The notes beneath the pieces are model-generated. The model was not told where the DNA came from. It ran no database searches and saw only the letters and a list, made by a program, of their open reading frames with translations. Positions 44,038-51,933 of a stretch of DNA of 64,000 nucleotides are shown in pieces (the stretch's first letter is position 1; every line of letters starts with the position of its first letter). The stretch spans positions 1-64,000 of the forward strand of contig REDR01000123.1 of the NCBI GenBank assembly GCA_007693385.1, in the 5' to 3' direction. The translations under genes and the position numbers were made by a program. The stretch comes from Anaerolineaceae bacterium. GTDB taxonomy: Bacteria > Chloroflexota > Anaerolineae > Aggregatilineales > Phototrophicaceae.

Positions 44038-46199
44038 CTATGCCTAAATATCAAAAATATCAATCCGTGCATTGGCTTCTGTTGCCGATTGTGGCTTATT
44101 TCGTCTTGTTAGCTGGCGTTTACGCGGCGACCATTCCGATATTTGAGGAGAGCGACGAAGCCGAGCATTTTCTGTATGTTCACAACATCCTGCAAGATAA
44201 CGCGCTACCGGTGATCCGTAGCCGTGATGAGCTAGGCGACCTGACCGACCTGACCGATATCTGGAATAATCATGCCCATCACGCGCCGCTTTATTATCTG
44301 CTGGGGGCGTCAGTCATCGCACTGACGGATCGCGCCGACATCGAGTTTTATCTACGCTCTAACGATGTGATCTTCGTGCGCGGCATACGGGAGAATAATC
44401 CGAATAAATGGCTACATTCGCCCTATGCGTCGTCGGGCGATACCTACCGCGCTGTGATGACTTTGCGGGCGTTGAATGGCTTGCTCGGCGTCGGGACGCT
44501 GGTGCTGATCTTCTTGACGGCGCGGATCGTGTGGCGGCGCGATGATGTGGCGGTCTGTTCCGCTTTGCTGGTGGCCAGCGTGCCGGGCTTCGTGGTCAAC
44601 CATGCCAGCGTGACCAATGATGCGCTAGTCATCTTTCTGTATGCGGCGGGGACGCTGTGGCTGGTCAAGACGTGGACAAGCCGCGAGCTATCCGGCGCGA
44701 ATATCGCGCTCATCTGCTTGATCGTAGCGGGCGCGGCGCTGGCGAAACTCACCGGCTTGATGCTGGCTGGTATCGTGATTATGGTGTTATTTGTCGGCGC
44801 ATGGCGCGGACACTTCGAACGTCGGGCGGCGTTTCGCGCTTCGCTGGCGGTGATCGTCGCGCTGATTTTGCTGGCGGGGTGGTGGTACGTCCGCAACGTG
44901 ACGTTATACGGCGACCCCTTCGCGCTGACGGCCACACAATCCATCTGGGGGCGTGATCTTGATCGCGTCGGTGATCCGTCCAACTGGCCGGAAGAAGTCC
45001 GCCGCGTCCTGCGCTCGTTCTGGTTGATGGTTGGCTATCGTCACGAGCCGCTACTCGCGCCGGATAGCTGGACGCTGTACGGTGGACTGCTAGTCGTGCT
45101 GGCAGGGTTCGGCCTGTCGCGTCACGTGCGCCGCGTACCGCAACGCGCCGCCGTGCTGATCCTGTGTTTGATCTGCGTCGGGATGGTGGCGCAATTGTTG
45201 GTCGGCACGCGCAACGTGGATATTTCCTACGGGCGCATCCTGTTCCCGGCCATGCCCGCCTTCGCTTCGCTGATGGCTTTCGGGCTGTGGCGGATAGGCG
45301 GGCGGGCGCTGATGGTGCTGGCTATCCTGCCATTGATCGCCTTCGCGCTGAATACACCGGCGATGATCGCGGCGACTTACCCGCGTTTGCAGGTGCTAGC
45401 ATCGGCGGATGTCGCACCTGATGATCTGCTCGTTGAACAGGTGGCGGTGGCCGCGTCGGTTGTGCATGTGGGCGATGTTTTGCAATTCGACCTGACGTTT
45501 GCGGGAGCGCATCCCGATAACCCGTATTTGCTGGTGACGGCGGTTGATTCCGTGAGTGGGGCGCGTCTCGGTCATGCGGAAGTGTATCCGGGCATGGCGG
45601 CGACGGATACATTGAGCGCTGAAGGTCGCTATCGGGCGCGGGTGCGCGTGCCGTTGACCGTGCCAGAGATGCCCGTGCCGCCGCGTCGCGTTGATCTGTT
45701 TCTGCGCTGGAGCCATCAAGGGCAGGGCGATGCGGTGCGCTACGAAGGCGCGATCCTGAATGATCGACGTTATAGGCCGCCCGCGCCGCCGCAATCGCTG
45801 GCTGTCCGCTTCGGTGATGTCATCGCGCTGGATGGCTACGAGCTACAAGCGGATGTCGATAGCGTGATCGTTAGTTTGTGGTGGCGACGTTTAGCGCCGA
45901 TTGATGGCGAGTGGATGTTGACCGTACAGATGCTTGATCGCCACGGTCAGTTGGTCACGCAGGCTGACGGCTCGTTGCCCGGCTACCCGACGAGGCTATG
46001 GCTGGCGGGGGTGACAGTTGTTGATGAGCGCCGTCTGGTTGTGCCGCCGGACACCGTGCCGGACGAATATCAGATTTTGGTCGGGTGGTATCGCCTGTCT
46101 GATTTGCAACGCTTACCTGTGACCAGTCACGCATTCCCCGACCAGATTTTGCCGTTAACCCGCGTCGTGTATCCTTTTATCGCGGCGGATGCGCCGTGA
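44034..46199 (+). CDS. Multi-pass membrane glycosyltransferase-like protein (GT-C/PMT type)
   Basis: A 721-aa integral membrane protein. About 11-12 TM helices lie within residues 12-460, with an acidic motif in the first extracytoplasmic loop (FEESDEAEHF, about 36-45), as in lipid-linked-sugar GT-C enzymes and DUF2142-like proteins. A hydrophilic, beta-rich extracytoplasmic domain follows (about 470-721). Probably transfers a sugar from a polyprenyl carrier; the acceptor is unknown. The start is GTG 44034 or ATG 44040, neither with a clear ribosome site. Confidence 0.75.
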   Translation: MSMPKYQKYQSVHWLLLPIVAYFVLLAGVYAATIPIFEESDEAEHFLYVHNILQDNALPVIRSRDELGDLTDLTDIWNNHAHHAPLYYLLGASVIALTDRADIEFYLRSNDVIFVRGIRENNPNKWLHSPYASSGDTYRAVMTLRALNGLLGVGTLVLIFLTARIVWRRDDVAVCSALLVASVPGFVVNHASVTNDALVIFLYAAGTLWLVKTWTSRELSGANIALICLIVAGAALAKLTGLMLAGIVIMVLFVGAWRGHFERRAAFRASLAVIVALILLAGWWYVRNVTLYGDPFALTATQSIWGRDLDRVGDPSNWPEEVRRVLRSFWLMVGYRHEPLLAPDSWTLYGGLLVVLAGFGLSRHVRRVPQRAAVLILCLICVGMVAQLLVGTRNVDISYGRILFPAMPAFASLMAFGLWRIGGRALMVLAILPLIAFALNTPAMIAATYPRLQVLASADVAPDDLLVEQVAVAASVVHVGDVLQFDLTFAGAHPDNPYLLVTAVDSVSGARLGHAEVYPGMAATDTLSAEGRYRARVRVPLTVPEMPVPPRRVDLFLRWSHQGQGDAVRYEGAILNDRRYRPPAPPQSLAVRFGDVIALDGYELQADVDSVIVSLWWRRLAPIDGEWMLTVQMLDRHGQLVTQADGSLPGYPTRLWLAGVTVVDERRLVVPPDTVPDEYQILVGWYRLSDLQRLPVTSHAFPDQILPLTRVVYPFIAADAP

Positions 46200-46201
46200 T
46201 A

Positions 46202-46624
46202 TTAAATACCAGCTGTGTGCCATGTGGTTGTGGTGCGGCCGTTTGGCTGACGTTGCGATTGGCTGGTGAACTGTACCACTGTTTTGAGCAATGTGGCGCG
46301 ATTATACGGCTTGAGGATGAAAGCATCACAACCGGCTTCCTGACAACGATGCTGGTTCTCGACTGAAGAATCAGCGGTCAGTGCGACAATCGGGATATGG
46401 GCTAATGCCGGTATCGACTTCAACTCGGCGGCTATTTGTGTGCCGTCCATGTCGGGCAGGTGAATGTCGAGTAAGATGAGATCAGGATTCTGTGTGAGCG
46501 CGGCATTTAGGCCGCTTTTGCCGTCTTGCGCTTCGATGATCGTGTAATCCATCACGCGCAGGATGCGCCGCACTAGCCCCAGATTCAGCATGTTGTCTTC
46601 GATGTGTAATATTTTGAGTTTCAT
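46202..46624 (-). CDS. Orphan CheY-like response regulator
   Basis: A 140-aa stand-alone receiver domain. All key residues are present: acidic Glu9-Asp10, phospho-acceptor Asp53 (LLDIHLP), Thr83 (ALTAD) and Lys105 (ILKPY). A polar 18-residue tail follows and there is no output domain. No kinase is adjacent. Convergent with the GT-C-like gene with a 2-nt gap. Confidence 0.92.
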   Translation of the reverse strand: MKLKILHIEDNMLNLGLVRRILRVMDYTIIEAQDGKSGLNAALTQNPDLILLDIHLPDMDGTQIAAELKSIPALAHIPIVALTADSSVENQHRCQEAGCDAFILKPYNRATLLKTVVQFTSQSQRQPNGRTTTTWHTAGI

Positions 46625-46808
46625 GTATTGCCGTCTTTCTATGTCGCTTGATTCCCCGATATGTTTTGCGGGGCGAGTATGATTTCAGAGCTTTGTCGAT
46701 TTAGGTCGATGGTTGCTCTTGTATTACGGTCAGTATAATAAGGCGGCTACATGAGTTTCAATCACGGAGTAGGTTAATGTTTGGGGAACGCGGTTATAAG
46801 GAGAACAG

Positions 46809-46844
46809 AAACGGCCAGCCGCGTACACAATCGGCTGGCCGTTT
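46809..46844. terminator. Strong hairpin terminator beyond tRNA-Gln
   Basis: A 13-bp stem (46809-46821 with 46832-46844), 10-nt loop and T-rich flanks on both strands. It ends the rodA-gltX-tRNA-Gln transcript on the minus strand, starting 10 nt past the tRNA 3' end. Confidence 0.85.
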
Positions 46845-46853
46845 TCGTTTTTG

Positions 46854-46924
46854 CTGGGAGACCAGGACTCGAACCTAGATCGACGGGGCCAGAACCCGTT
46901 GTTTTGCCATTAAACTATCTCCCA
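46854..46924 (-). tRNA. tRNA-Gln(CTG)
   Basis: A full cloverleaf on the minus strand: 7-bp acceptor stem TGGGAGA/TCTCCCA, D arm with GTTT..AAAC, anticodon stem ACGGG/CCCGT around loop TTCTGGC (anticodon CTG, reads CAG), T arm AGG-TTCGAGT-CCT, discriminator G. The CCA end is not encoded. It lies 48 nt downstream of gltX on the same strand, inside the same transcript before the terminator. Confidence 0.93.
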
Positions 46925-46972
46925 CTGACGCGCCTTATGTTAGAGATAAGGCGCGAAAATGTCAAGATGAAT

Positions 46973-48469
46973 TTACCCCGCCTGTAAGATGTTGATGGCT
47001 TGCTGAATACGGCGCAAGGATTCGTCTCTGCCTATAATCTCCATTGATTCAAACGTCGGGGTGGAGACTTTCTGGCCGGTCACGGCGACGCGCAACCCGC
47101 CGAAGACTTGCCCATTCTTCAAGCCGAGTTCTTCGACGACTGTTAGCATCGCGCTGTGTAGCGCGTCCGTCTGCCAATCATCGAGAGTCTTCAGCCGTTG
47201 CTCCGCGTGCTGTAACATGGCGATCATGCCGGCTGTGTCCATCTTGCGCTGGATGAGATCGTCCGCGCTGGCTGGCGTGAAATCCGGCTTGAAGAAGAAT
47301 CCGGCCAGATCGACCACATCATTCAGCGTCTTGATGCGCGTCTGCACCAGTGGCGCGACGACCTGCAATGTCGCTTCGTCCACGTTCAGACCGGCTTGCT
47401 CTAGCGGTTTACGTAGATGTCCGGCCAGTGTTTCGGCGCTCATCTTCTCGCGGATATACACGCCGTTCAGCCAGTCTAATTTTTCGATAGGGTAGGCGCT
47501 GTTAGCCGGATTGACGCGCCCGATGTCGAAGCGCTCGATGGCTTCTTCGATGTCGAATACTTCGCGCTCGTCGCCGAAGTTCCAGCCGATGTTGGTCAGG
47601 AAGTTAATCACCGCTTCCGGCAGATAACCGGCCTCGCGGAACTCTTTGACCAGTACCAGCACCTGCTTGCCGCTTTCGGAAAAACCGGCGTGCCGCTTGC
47701 TCAATTTGCCTTTGCCGTTAGGGTTGAGCAATACCGGCAGATGCGCGTATTGCGGTAATTCCCACCCGAAAGCGTGCCACAGATGCACATGCACCGGCAG
47801 GGACGGCACCCACTCGTTAGACCGCGTGACATGGCTGATCTGCATCAGGTGATCGTCAATGACATGGGCGAGATGATATGTCGGGAAGCCGTCGGATTTC
47901 AGCAGAACGATGTCCTGTAGCGTGCTGTTATCGAATTCGATGTGCCCCTGCACCAGATCATTGACCACAACTTTTCCGGTTAAGGGCACTTTGAAGCGCA
48001 CGACAGGCACGCGCCCCTCATCAATGAACGCTTGCTCTTGTTCCGCCGTCAGTTCGCGGTGGCGGCGATCATATCCGGGCGGCAGGCCGTCCGCTCTGCG
48101 TTGCTCGTTGATGGCGGCCAGTTCTTCCGGCGTGTCGTAAGCGCGATAGGCTTTGTCATGGTCGATGAGCCATTGCGCCCATTTCTGGTAATGGTCGAGG
48201 CGTTCGGATTGACGATACGGGCCATAGTCGCCGCCGATTTGCGGGCTTTCGTCGAAATCGATGCCCAGCCACGCGAACATATCAATGAATTCCTGCTCAG
48301 ATTCGGCGACGTAGCGCTTCTGGTCGGTGTCTTCGATGCGTAATACGAATTGCCCGCCAGCGTGTCGTGCCAGTAGCCAGCCGAATAACGCGGTGCGGGC
48401 GCTACCGATGTGCAATGCGCCGGTAGGACTGGGGGCGAAGCGCGTCCTGACAGTGTTTGATGCAGTCAA
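46973..48469 (-). CDS. gltX: Glutamyl-tRNA synthetase
   Basis: Class I synthetase, 498 aa. It has the HIGH-type motif ALHIGSART (18-26), KMSKS-type KLSKRHAG near 257, and a C-terminal helical anticodon-binding domain. Next to tRNA-Gln, it may be non-discriminating and charge tRNA-Gln with Glu for GatCAB, but the sequence alone does not settle this. It follows rodA by 22 nt. Confidence 0.96.
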   Translation of the reverse strand: MTASNTVRTRFAPSPTGALHIGSARTALFGWLLARHAGGQFVLRIEDTDQKRYVAESEQEFIDMFAWLGIDFDESPQIGGDYGPYRQSERLDHYQKWAQWLIDHDKAYRAYDTPEELAAINEQRRADGLPPGYDRRHRELTAEQEQAFIDEGRVPVVRFKVPLTGKVVVNDLVQGHIEFDNSTLQDIVLLKSDGFPTYHLAHVIDDHLMQISHVTRSNEWVPSLPVHVHLWHAFGWELPQYAHLPVLLNPNGKGKLSKRHAGFSESGKQVLVLVKEFREAGYLPEAVINFLTNIGWNFGDEREVFDIEEAIERFDIGRVNPANSAYPIEKLDWLNGVYIREKMSAETLAGHLRKPLEQAGLNVDEATLQVVAPLVQTRIKTLNDVVDLAGFFFKPDFTPASADDLIQRKMDTAGMIAMLQHAEQRLKTLDDWQTDALHSAMLTVVEELGLKNGQVFGGLRVAVTGQKVSTPTFESMEIIGRDESLRRIQQAINILQAG

Positions 48470-48491
48470 TTTTTAACCTCTCTGGTTGTTA

Positions 48492-49601
48492 TCACGCGAA
48501 GCGCCTTTGTCGTATGATGACACTCTGCGCGAGGCCGATTCCGGCCATAGTCGATAATAAAGATGTACCGCCGGAACTGATGAAGGGTAACGTTAATCCG
48601 GTGATGGGTAATAGGCCGAGATTCATCCCGATAGAGACGACGGTCTGGAAGAAGATCATCGATGCCACGCCGTAGCAGATCATACTCCCCAGCGGGTCAG
48701 ACGCTACCCGCGCCCCGTGCAGGATGCGGACGATGACAAAGCCGATACCGGCCATCACTGCCAGCCCGCCCACCATGCCGAATTCCTCCGCAACCACGCT
48801 GAAGATGAAGTCGGTATGACGCACGCGCAGGAAGCGATATTGCGTTTGCGTGCCATTCATGTAGCCTTTGCCCAGAAGCCCGCCGGAGCCGATGCTGATG
48901 CGTGCCTGACGGATGTTATAGCGTGAGCCGATGCGCTCTTCCTGTTCACCGCTTTCCGCCGTGATGAAGTTGGTGATGCGTTCGCGCTGATAGCTCGCCA
49001 TACCACCCCAGATCACCGGCAGTAGCAAAGTAAATAGCAAGAAAAACAGCCCGATATGCTTGATACGTAAACCCGCCGCCCAGATCAAAGTCGCCCATAG
49101 CACGATGTAGACGATAGTCGTCCCTAAGTCCGGTTGCAGGAAGATCAGCGCGATGGGGATGGCGACATGCAACAGCGAGCCGATGATGGTGCTGATCTTG
49201 TCCATCTGTTCATAGCGGCGCGATAGGAAATAGGCTAGCGTGATGATGATGAGGACTTTCCCCAGTTCCGACGGCTGAATCAGGATGCCGACGTTGATCC
49301 AGCGCCGCGCACCGCCATCACCAACCTGCCCGAACAGAAATACCATCACCAGCATACCGATGAGCGATCCGTATATCCACAGGTGCATCGCACCCAGTAT
49401 GCGATAGTCGATGAAAGTCAGCAGGAACATGACGAACGTGCCGATGATCGCGTATTGTATCTGATTGGGCACGCGGCTGATGAGTTCCGGTGCGATGGCG
49501 CCATTGGTGGCGCTGGCGATCATCATGACGCCGAAGAAGATCAGCGCATAGGTGACGATAAAAAGTGAATAGTCAAAATTACGCCAGATGGAAGAACGCA
49601 T
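48492..49601 (-). CDS. rodA: Rod-shape SEDS peptidoglycan glycosyltransferase RodA
   Basis: SEDS-family polymerase that makes glycan strands during elongation, working with PBP2. The 369-aa protein has about ten TM helices and SEDS motifs GDGGARRWI, QPSELGK, PDLGTT, the large loop with the conserved G.G..Q-type segment (GYMNGTQTQ), FSVVAEEFG and LTLPFISSGGTS. An in-frame TTG at 49649 overlaps the promoter, so ATG 49601 (AGGT about 10 nt upstream) is preferred. RodA rather than FtsW is inferred from the mre/mrdA cluster. Confidence 0.93.
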   Translation of the reverse strand: MRSSIWRNFDYSLFIVTYALIFFGVMMIASATNGAIAPELISRVPNQIQYAIIGTFVMFLLTFIDYRILGAMHLWIYGSLIGMLVMVFLFGQVGDGGARRWINVGILIQPSELGKVLIIITLAYFLSRRYEQMDKISTIIGSLLHVAIPIALIFLQPDLGTTIVYIVLWATLIWAAGLRIKHIGLFFLLFTLLLPVIWGGMASYQRERITNFITAESGEQEERIGSRYNIRQARISIGSGGLLGKGYMNGTQTQYRFLRVRHTDFIFSVVAEEFGMVGGLAVMAGIGFVIVRILHGARVASDPLGSMICYGVASMIFFQTVVSIGMNLGLLPITGLTLPFISSGGTSLLSTMAGIGLAQSVIIRQRRFA

Positions 49602-49637
49602 AAACAACAGATACCTGTAAGCCGACAGAACAACGTC

Positions 49638-49667
49638 ATTATAAACCAATGCGCCGCATCCGGTGAA
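49638..49667 (-). promoter_or_regulatory. Promoter of rodA-gltX-tRNA-Gln
   Basis: On the minus strand, a perfect -10 TATAAT (complement of 49638-49643) and TTCACC (complement of 49662-49667), spacer 18 bp. It lies in the gap after minE, giving a 5' leader of about 30 nt. Confidence 0.6.
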
Positions 49668-49715
49668 GGCTTCTTGACCGGAGTAGGTCGGTCAGCAGGC
49701 GATAGCCGGTTTAGC

Positions 49716-50066
49716 TCATGGTGTTGGCTGATCGTCGTCGTCGTCGTCTTTTTCTGTGAGAAGCGGTAGCTCCATGTCGTCGTTCTCGTCGCGCTCTTCA
49801 TCGCTCAATAGGCTGTGTGCGAAGGGGATTTCAGCGACGATCATATTGCTATTGCGGTCATTCTGGCGCAGGGCAATATCGACATCATCAATGGCGACAT
49901 CGACGAATTCAGAGATCACCGCCAGAATTTTCTCCTTCATCTCGTTCAGGCGTTCCGGCGGTAAATCAATGCGATCATGCACGAGGATGAATTGTAGCCG
50001 TTCTTTGGCTGTGTGGGCGCTTGATTGTCGCGTGCGACCAAGTAAGCGGTCGATCAAACTGGGCAT
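49716..50066 (-). CDS. minE: Cell division topological specificity factor MinE
   Basis: Stimulates MinD ATPase and drives MinCD off mid-cell. The 116-aa protein has an N-terminal membrane-targeting/anti-MinCD helix (LIDRLLGR... AKERLQFILVHDR) and the beta-dimer domain with ILAVISEFVDV. A C-terminal acidic tail (about 90-116, with DDDDDD) is longer than in the usual roughly 88-aa protein. It is 9 nt downstream of minD. Confidence 0.94.
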   Translation of the reverse strand: MPSLIDRLLGRTRQSSAHTAKERLQFILVHDRIDLPPERLNEMKEKILAVISEFVDVAIDDVDIALRQNDRNSNMIVAEIPFAHSLLSDEERDENDDMELPLLTEKDDDDDDQPTP

Positions 50067-50075
50067 ACAGCCTCC

Positions 50076-50930
50076 TTAATTCGCGTTACCACCGCCGAAG
50101 ATGCTGGCGATGCGCGAGAAGAACCCGCCGGAATTTTCCAGTACAGAAAAAGGCACTTTTTCACCCGTTAGGCGGCGGGCGATGTTGGTGAAGGCGATAC
50201 CCGCTTTTGATTTATCGTTCATCGCTACTGGTATGCCACTATTAGACGACGGGACGACGCTTTCATCATCCGGCACGATGCCGATGATCTGAATAGCGAG
50301 GATGTCGGTCACATCTTTGGGCGATAGCATTTCGCCGCGCCGGATCATGTCCATCTTGACGCGATTGAGGATCAGTTGCGCCGGGCCGCGATTGGCCGCT
50401 TCGATTAGGCCGACGATGCGATCTGCATCGCGCACCGCCGATACTTCAGGATTGGTGACGATCAGCACTTCGTCGGCGGGGGCGAGCGCATTGCGGAAGC
50501 CGCGCTCGATACCTGCGGGCGAGTCGATCACGATGAAGTCGAATTCGTCGCGTAATTTCTGTGTGATTTCGACCATATTAGACGGGCTAACGGCGGTCTT
50601 GTCGCGGGTTTGGGCGGCGGGGATGAGATATAAGTCGGGAAATTGCTTGTGTTTAATCATCGCCTGCCGGAGCTTACATCGCCCTTCTACGACATCAACG
50701 AGATCATAAACGATGCGATTCTCCAAACCCATCACCACATCGAGATTGCGTAGGCCGATATCGGCGTCCATCACAACCACGCGATAGCCTAATCTGGCGA
50801 ACGCGACGCCGAGATTAGCGGTGGTGGTCGTCTTGCCGACTCCGCCTTTGCCCGACGTGACGGTGAGTACCCGTGCCCGCCTTTTGTTATTGCCCGGTGT
50901 CCCGGATTGCGCTGTGTTCGATGCCCCCAT
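50076..50930 (-). CDS. minD: Septum-site determining ATPase MinD
   Basis: Membrane-cycling ParA-type ATPase that recruits MinC. The 284-aa protein has deviant Walker A SGKGGVGKTT, DADIGLRNLD, Walker B VIDSPAG and an amphipathic C-terminal helix (GGFFSRIASIFGGG) for membrane binding. A basic N-terminal extension of about 20 residues precedes the ATPase. ATG 50930 is preferred over an upstream in-frame start because AGAGGA is 5-6 nt before it. Confidence 0.95.
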   Translation of the reverse strand: MGASNTAQSGTPGNNKRRARVLTVTSGKGGVGKTTTTANLGVAFARLGYRVVVMDADIGLRNLDVVMGLENRIVYDLVDVVEGRCKLRQAMIKHKQFPDLYLIPAAQTRDKTAVSPSNMVEITQKLRDEFDFIVIDSPAGIERGFRNALAPADEVLIVTNPEVSAVRDADRIVGLIEAANRGPAQLILNRVKMDMIRRGEMLSPKDVTDILAIQIIGIVPDDESVVPSSNSGIPVAMNDKSKAGIAFTNIARRLTGEKVPFSVLENSGGFFSRIASIFGGGNAN

Positions 50931-50943
50931 AATATCCTCTCGT

Positions 50944-51648
50944 TTATCTATTGTTGTCCCATGCTTCGACGACGATCTGACCATCGCGTATCATGGCAAC
51001 TTCCGGTCTTGGTTTGCGACGCTTGTCGGCGGGCGATGTGGTGATGTAGCCCGCGATGCGTAGCTGTGTTGGGATCATATCCAGCGCACAGACAACCGCC
51101 GTCTCATCGCCGTAAGCTCCGGCGTGGACATTGCCGCGCATCCGCCCCCAGATGAACACATCCCCGGCGGCGATAATCTCCGCGCCCGGGTTCACATCGC
51201 CCATGATGATGACGTGCCCATCGCTTCGGATGGTGCGTCCACTCCGCAGAGTGCGCCGCATCAAGACGCCGGTTGTCCCCGCTTCTTCAGGGCTAATGGG
51301 CATAGTTTCCGCGAATTCAGGGTCGGCCAACACCGTTTCCGGATGCAGTGGCTCGGCGCGTAGATCAAGCGCCTGTGCCGCTTCGATGGTGGTGCGGCTG
51401 TCGCTGATTACCAGATCAATCACCAGCCCGCGCCGTTCCAGCAGGGCACGAAGCCCGCTTAGTTCGTACTTGGGCACCGGACGCTCGCCTAGATTGATCG
51501 TCAATTTCGCACCGTTGAAGAAGGCGCTTTGCTGGTCAATGCGCCGCGCCAGCGTTTCGGTGATGTGTAGCCATTCCTCAGTCGGACTCAGCGAGATGGT
51601 CAAGCCTTCGCCGATACCCTTAATCGCTACCATGTCGTCGTCGTTCAT
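50944..51648 (-). CDS. minC: Septum-site determining protein MinC
   Basis: Inhibitor of FtsZ assembly away from mid-cell. The 234-aa protein has the MinC N-terminal domain (about 1-100) and a C-terminal beta-helix with the classic HVIIMGDVNPGAEIIAAGD and WGRMRGNVHAGA stretches that bind MinD. First of minCDE, 13 nt before minD. Confidence 0.94.
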   Translation of the reverse strand: MNDDDMVAIKGIGEGLTISLSPTEEWLHITETLARRIDQQSAFFNGAKLTINLGERPVPKYELSGLRALLERRGLVIDLVISDSRTTIEAAQALDLRAEPLHPETVLADPEFAETMPISPEEAGTTGVLMRRTLRSGRTIRSDGHVIIMGDVNPGAEIIAAGDVFIWGRMRGNVHAGAYGDETAVVCALDMIPTQLRIAGYITTSPADKRRKPRPEVAMIRDGQIVVEAWDNNR

Positions 51649-51783
51649 CTGCCACTCTTCTTGATCTCGCGCCCGAACTAAATCGTCATTGCGCGTGTTT
51701 CCCTATAATCATATTCGCTTTATTCGGAATCCGCCAATTTATCGCATTTTATACGGTGTATTTCGGATTATTGGCAATGTAAC

Positions 51784-51863
51784 GGGCGTAGCGCGCTACG
51801 CCCCTACAATTTTTCAATAGATGTCTGTAGGGGCGCACTGAATTGCGCCTACGCTGAACTGCG
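51784..51863. repeat. Degenerate palindromic intergenic repeat, copy B
   Basis: It starts with a perfect 20-bp palindrome (gggcgtagcgcgctacgccc, 51784-51803). A second inverted pair (gcccctaca/tgtaggggc) and a gcctacgctgaactgcg tail follow. It resembles 15970-16040. The 285-nt gap between mrdA and minC contains this and no gene. Confidence 0.5.
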
Positions 51864-51933
51864 TCTTATTTGCATCGCCAAAGCGTTGAAATGTACTCCA
51901 TTTCGTGCCATCACGGACGACGTGAAATAGCGC

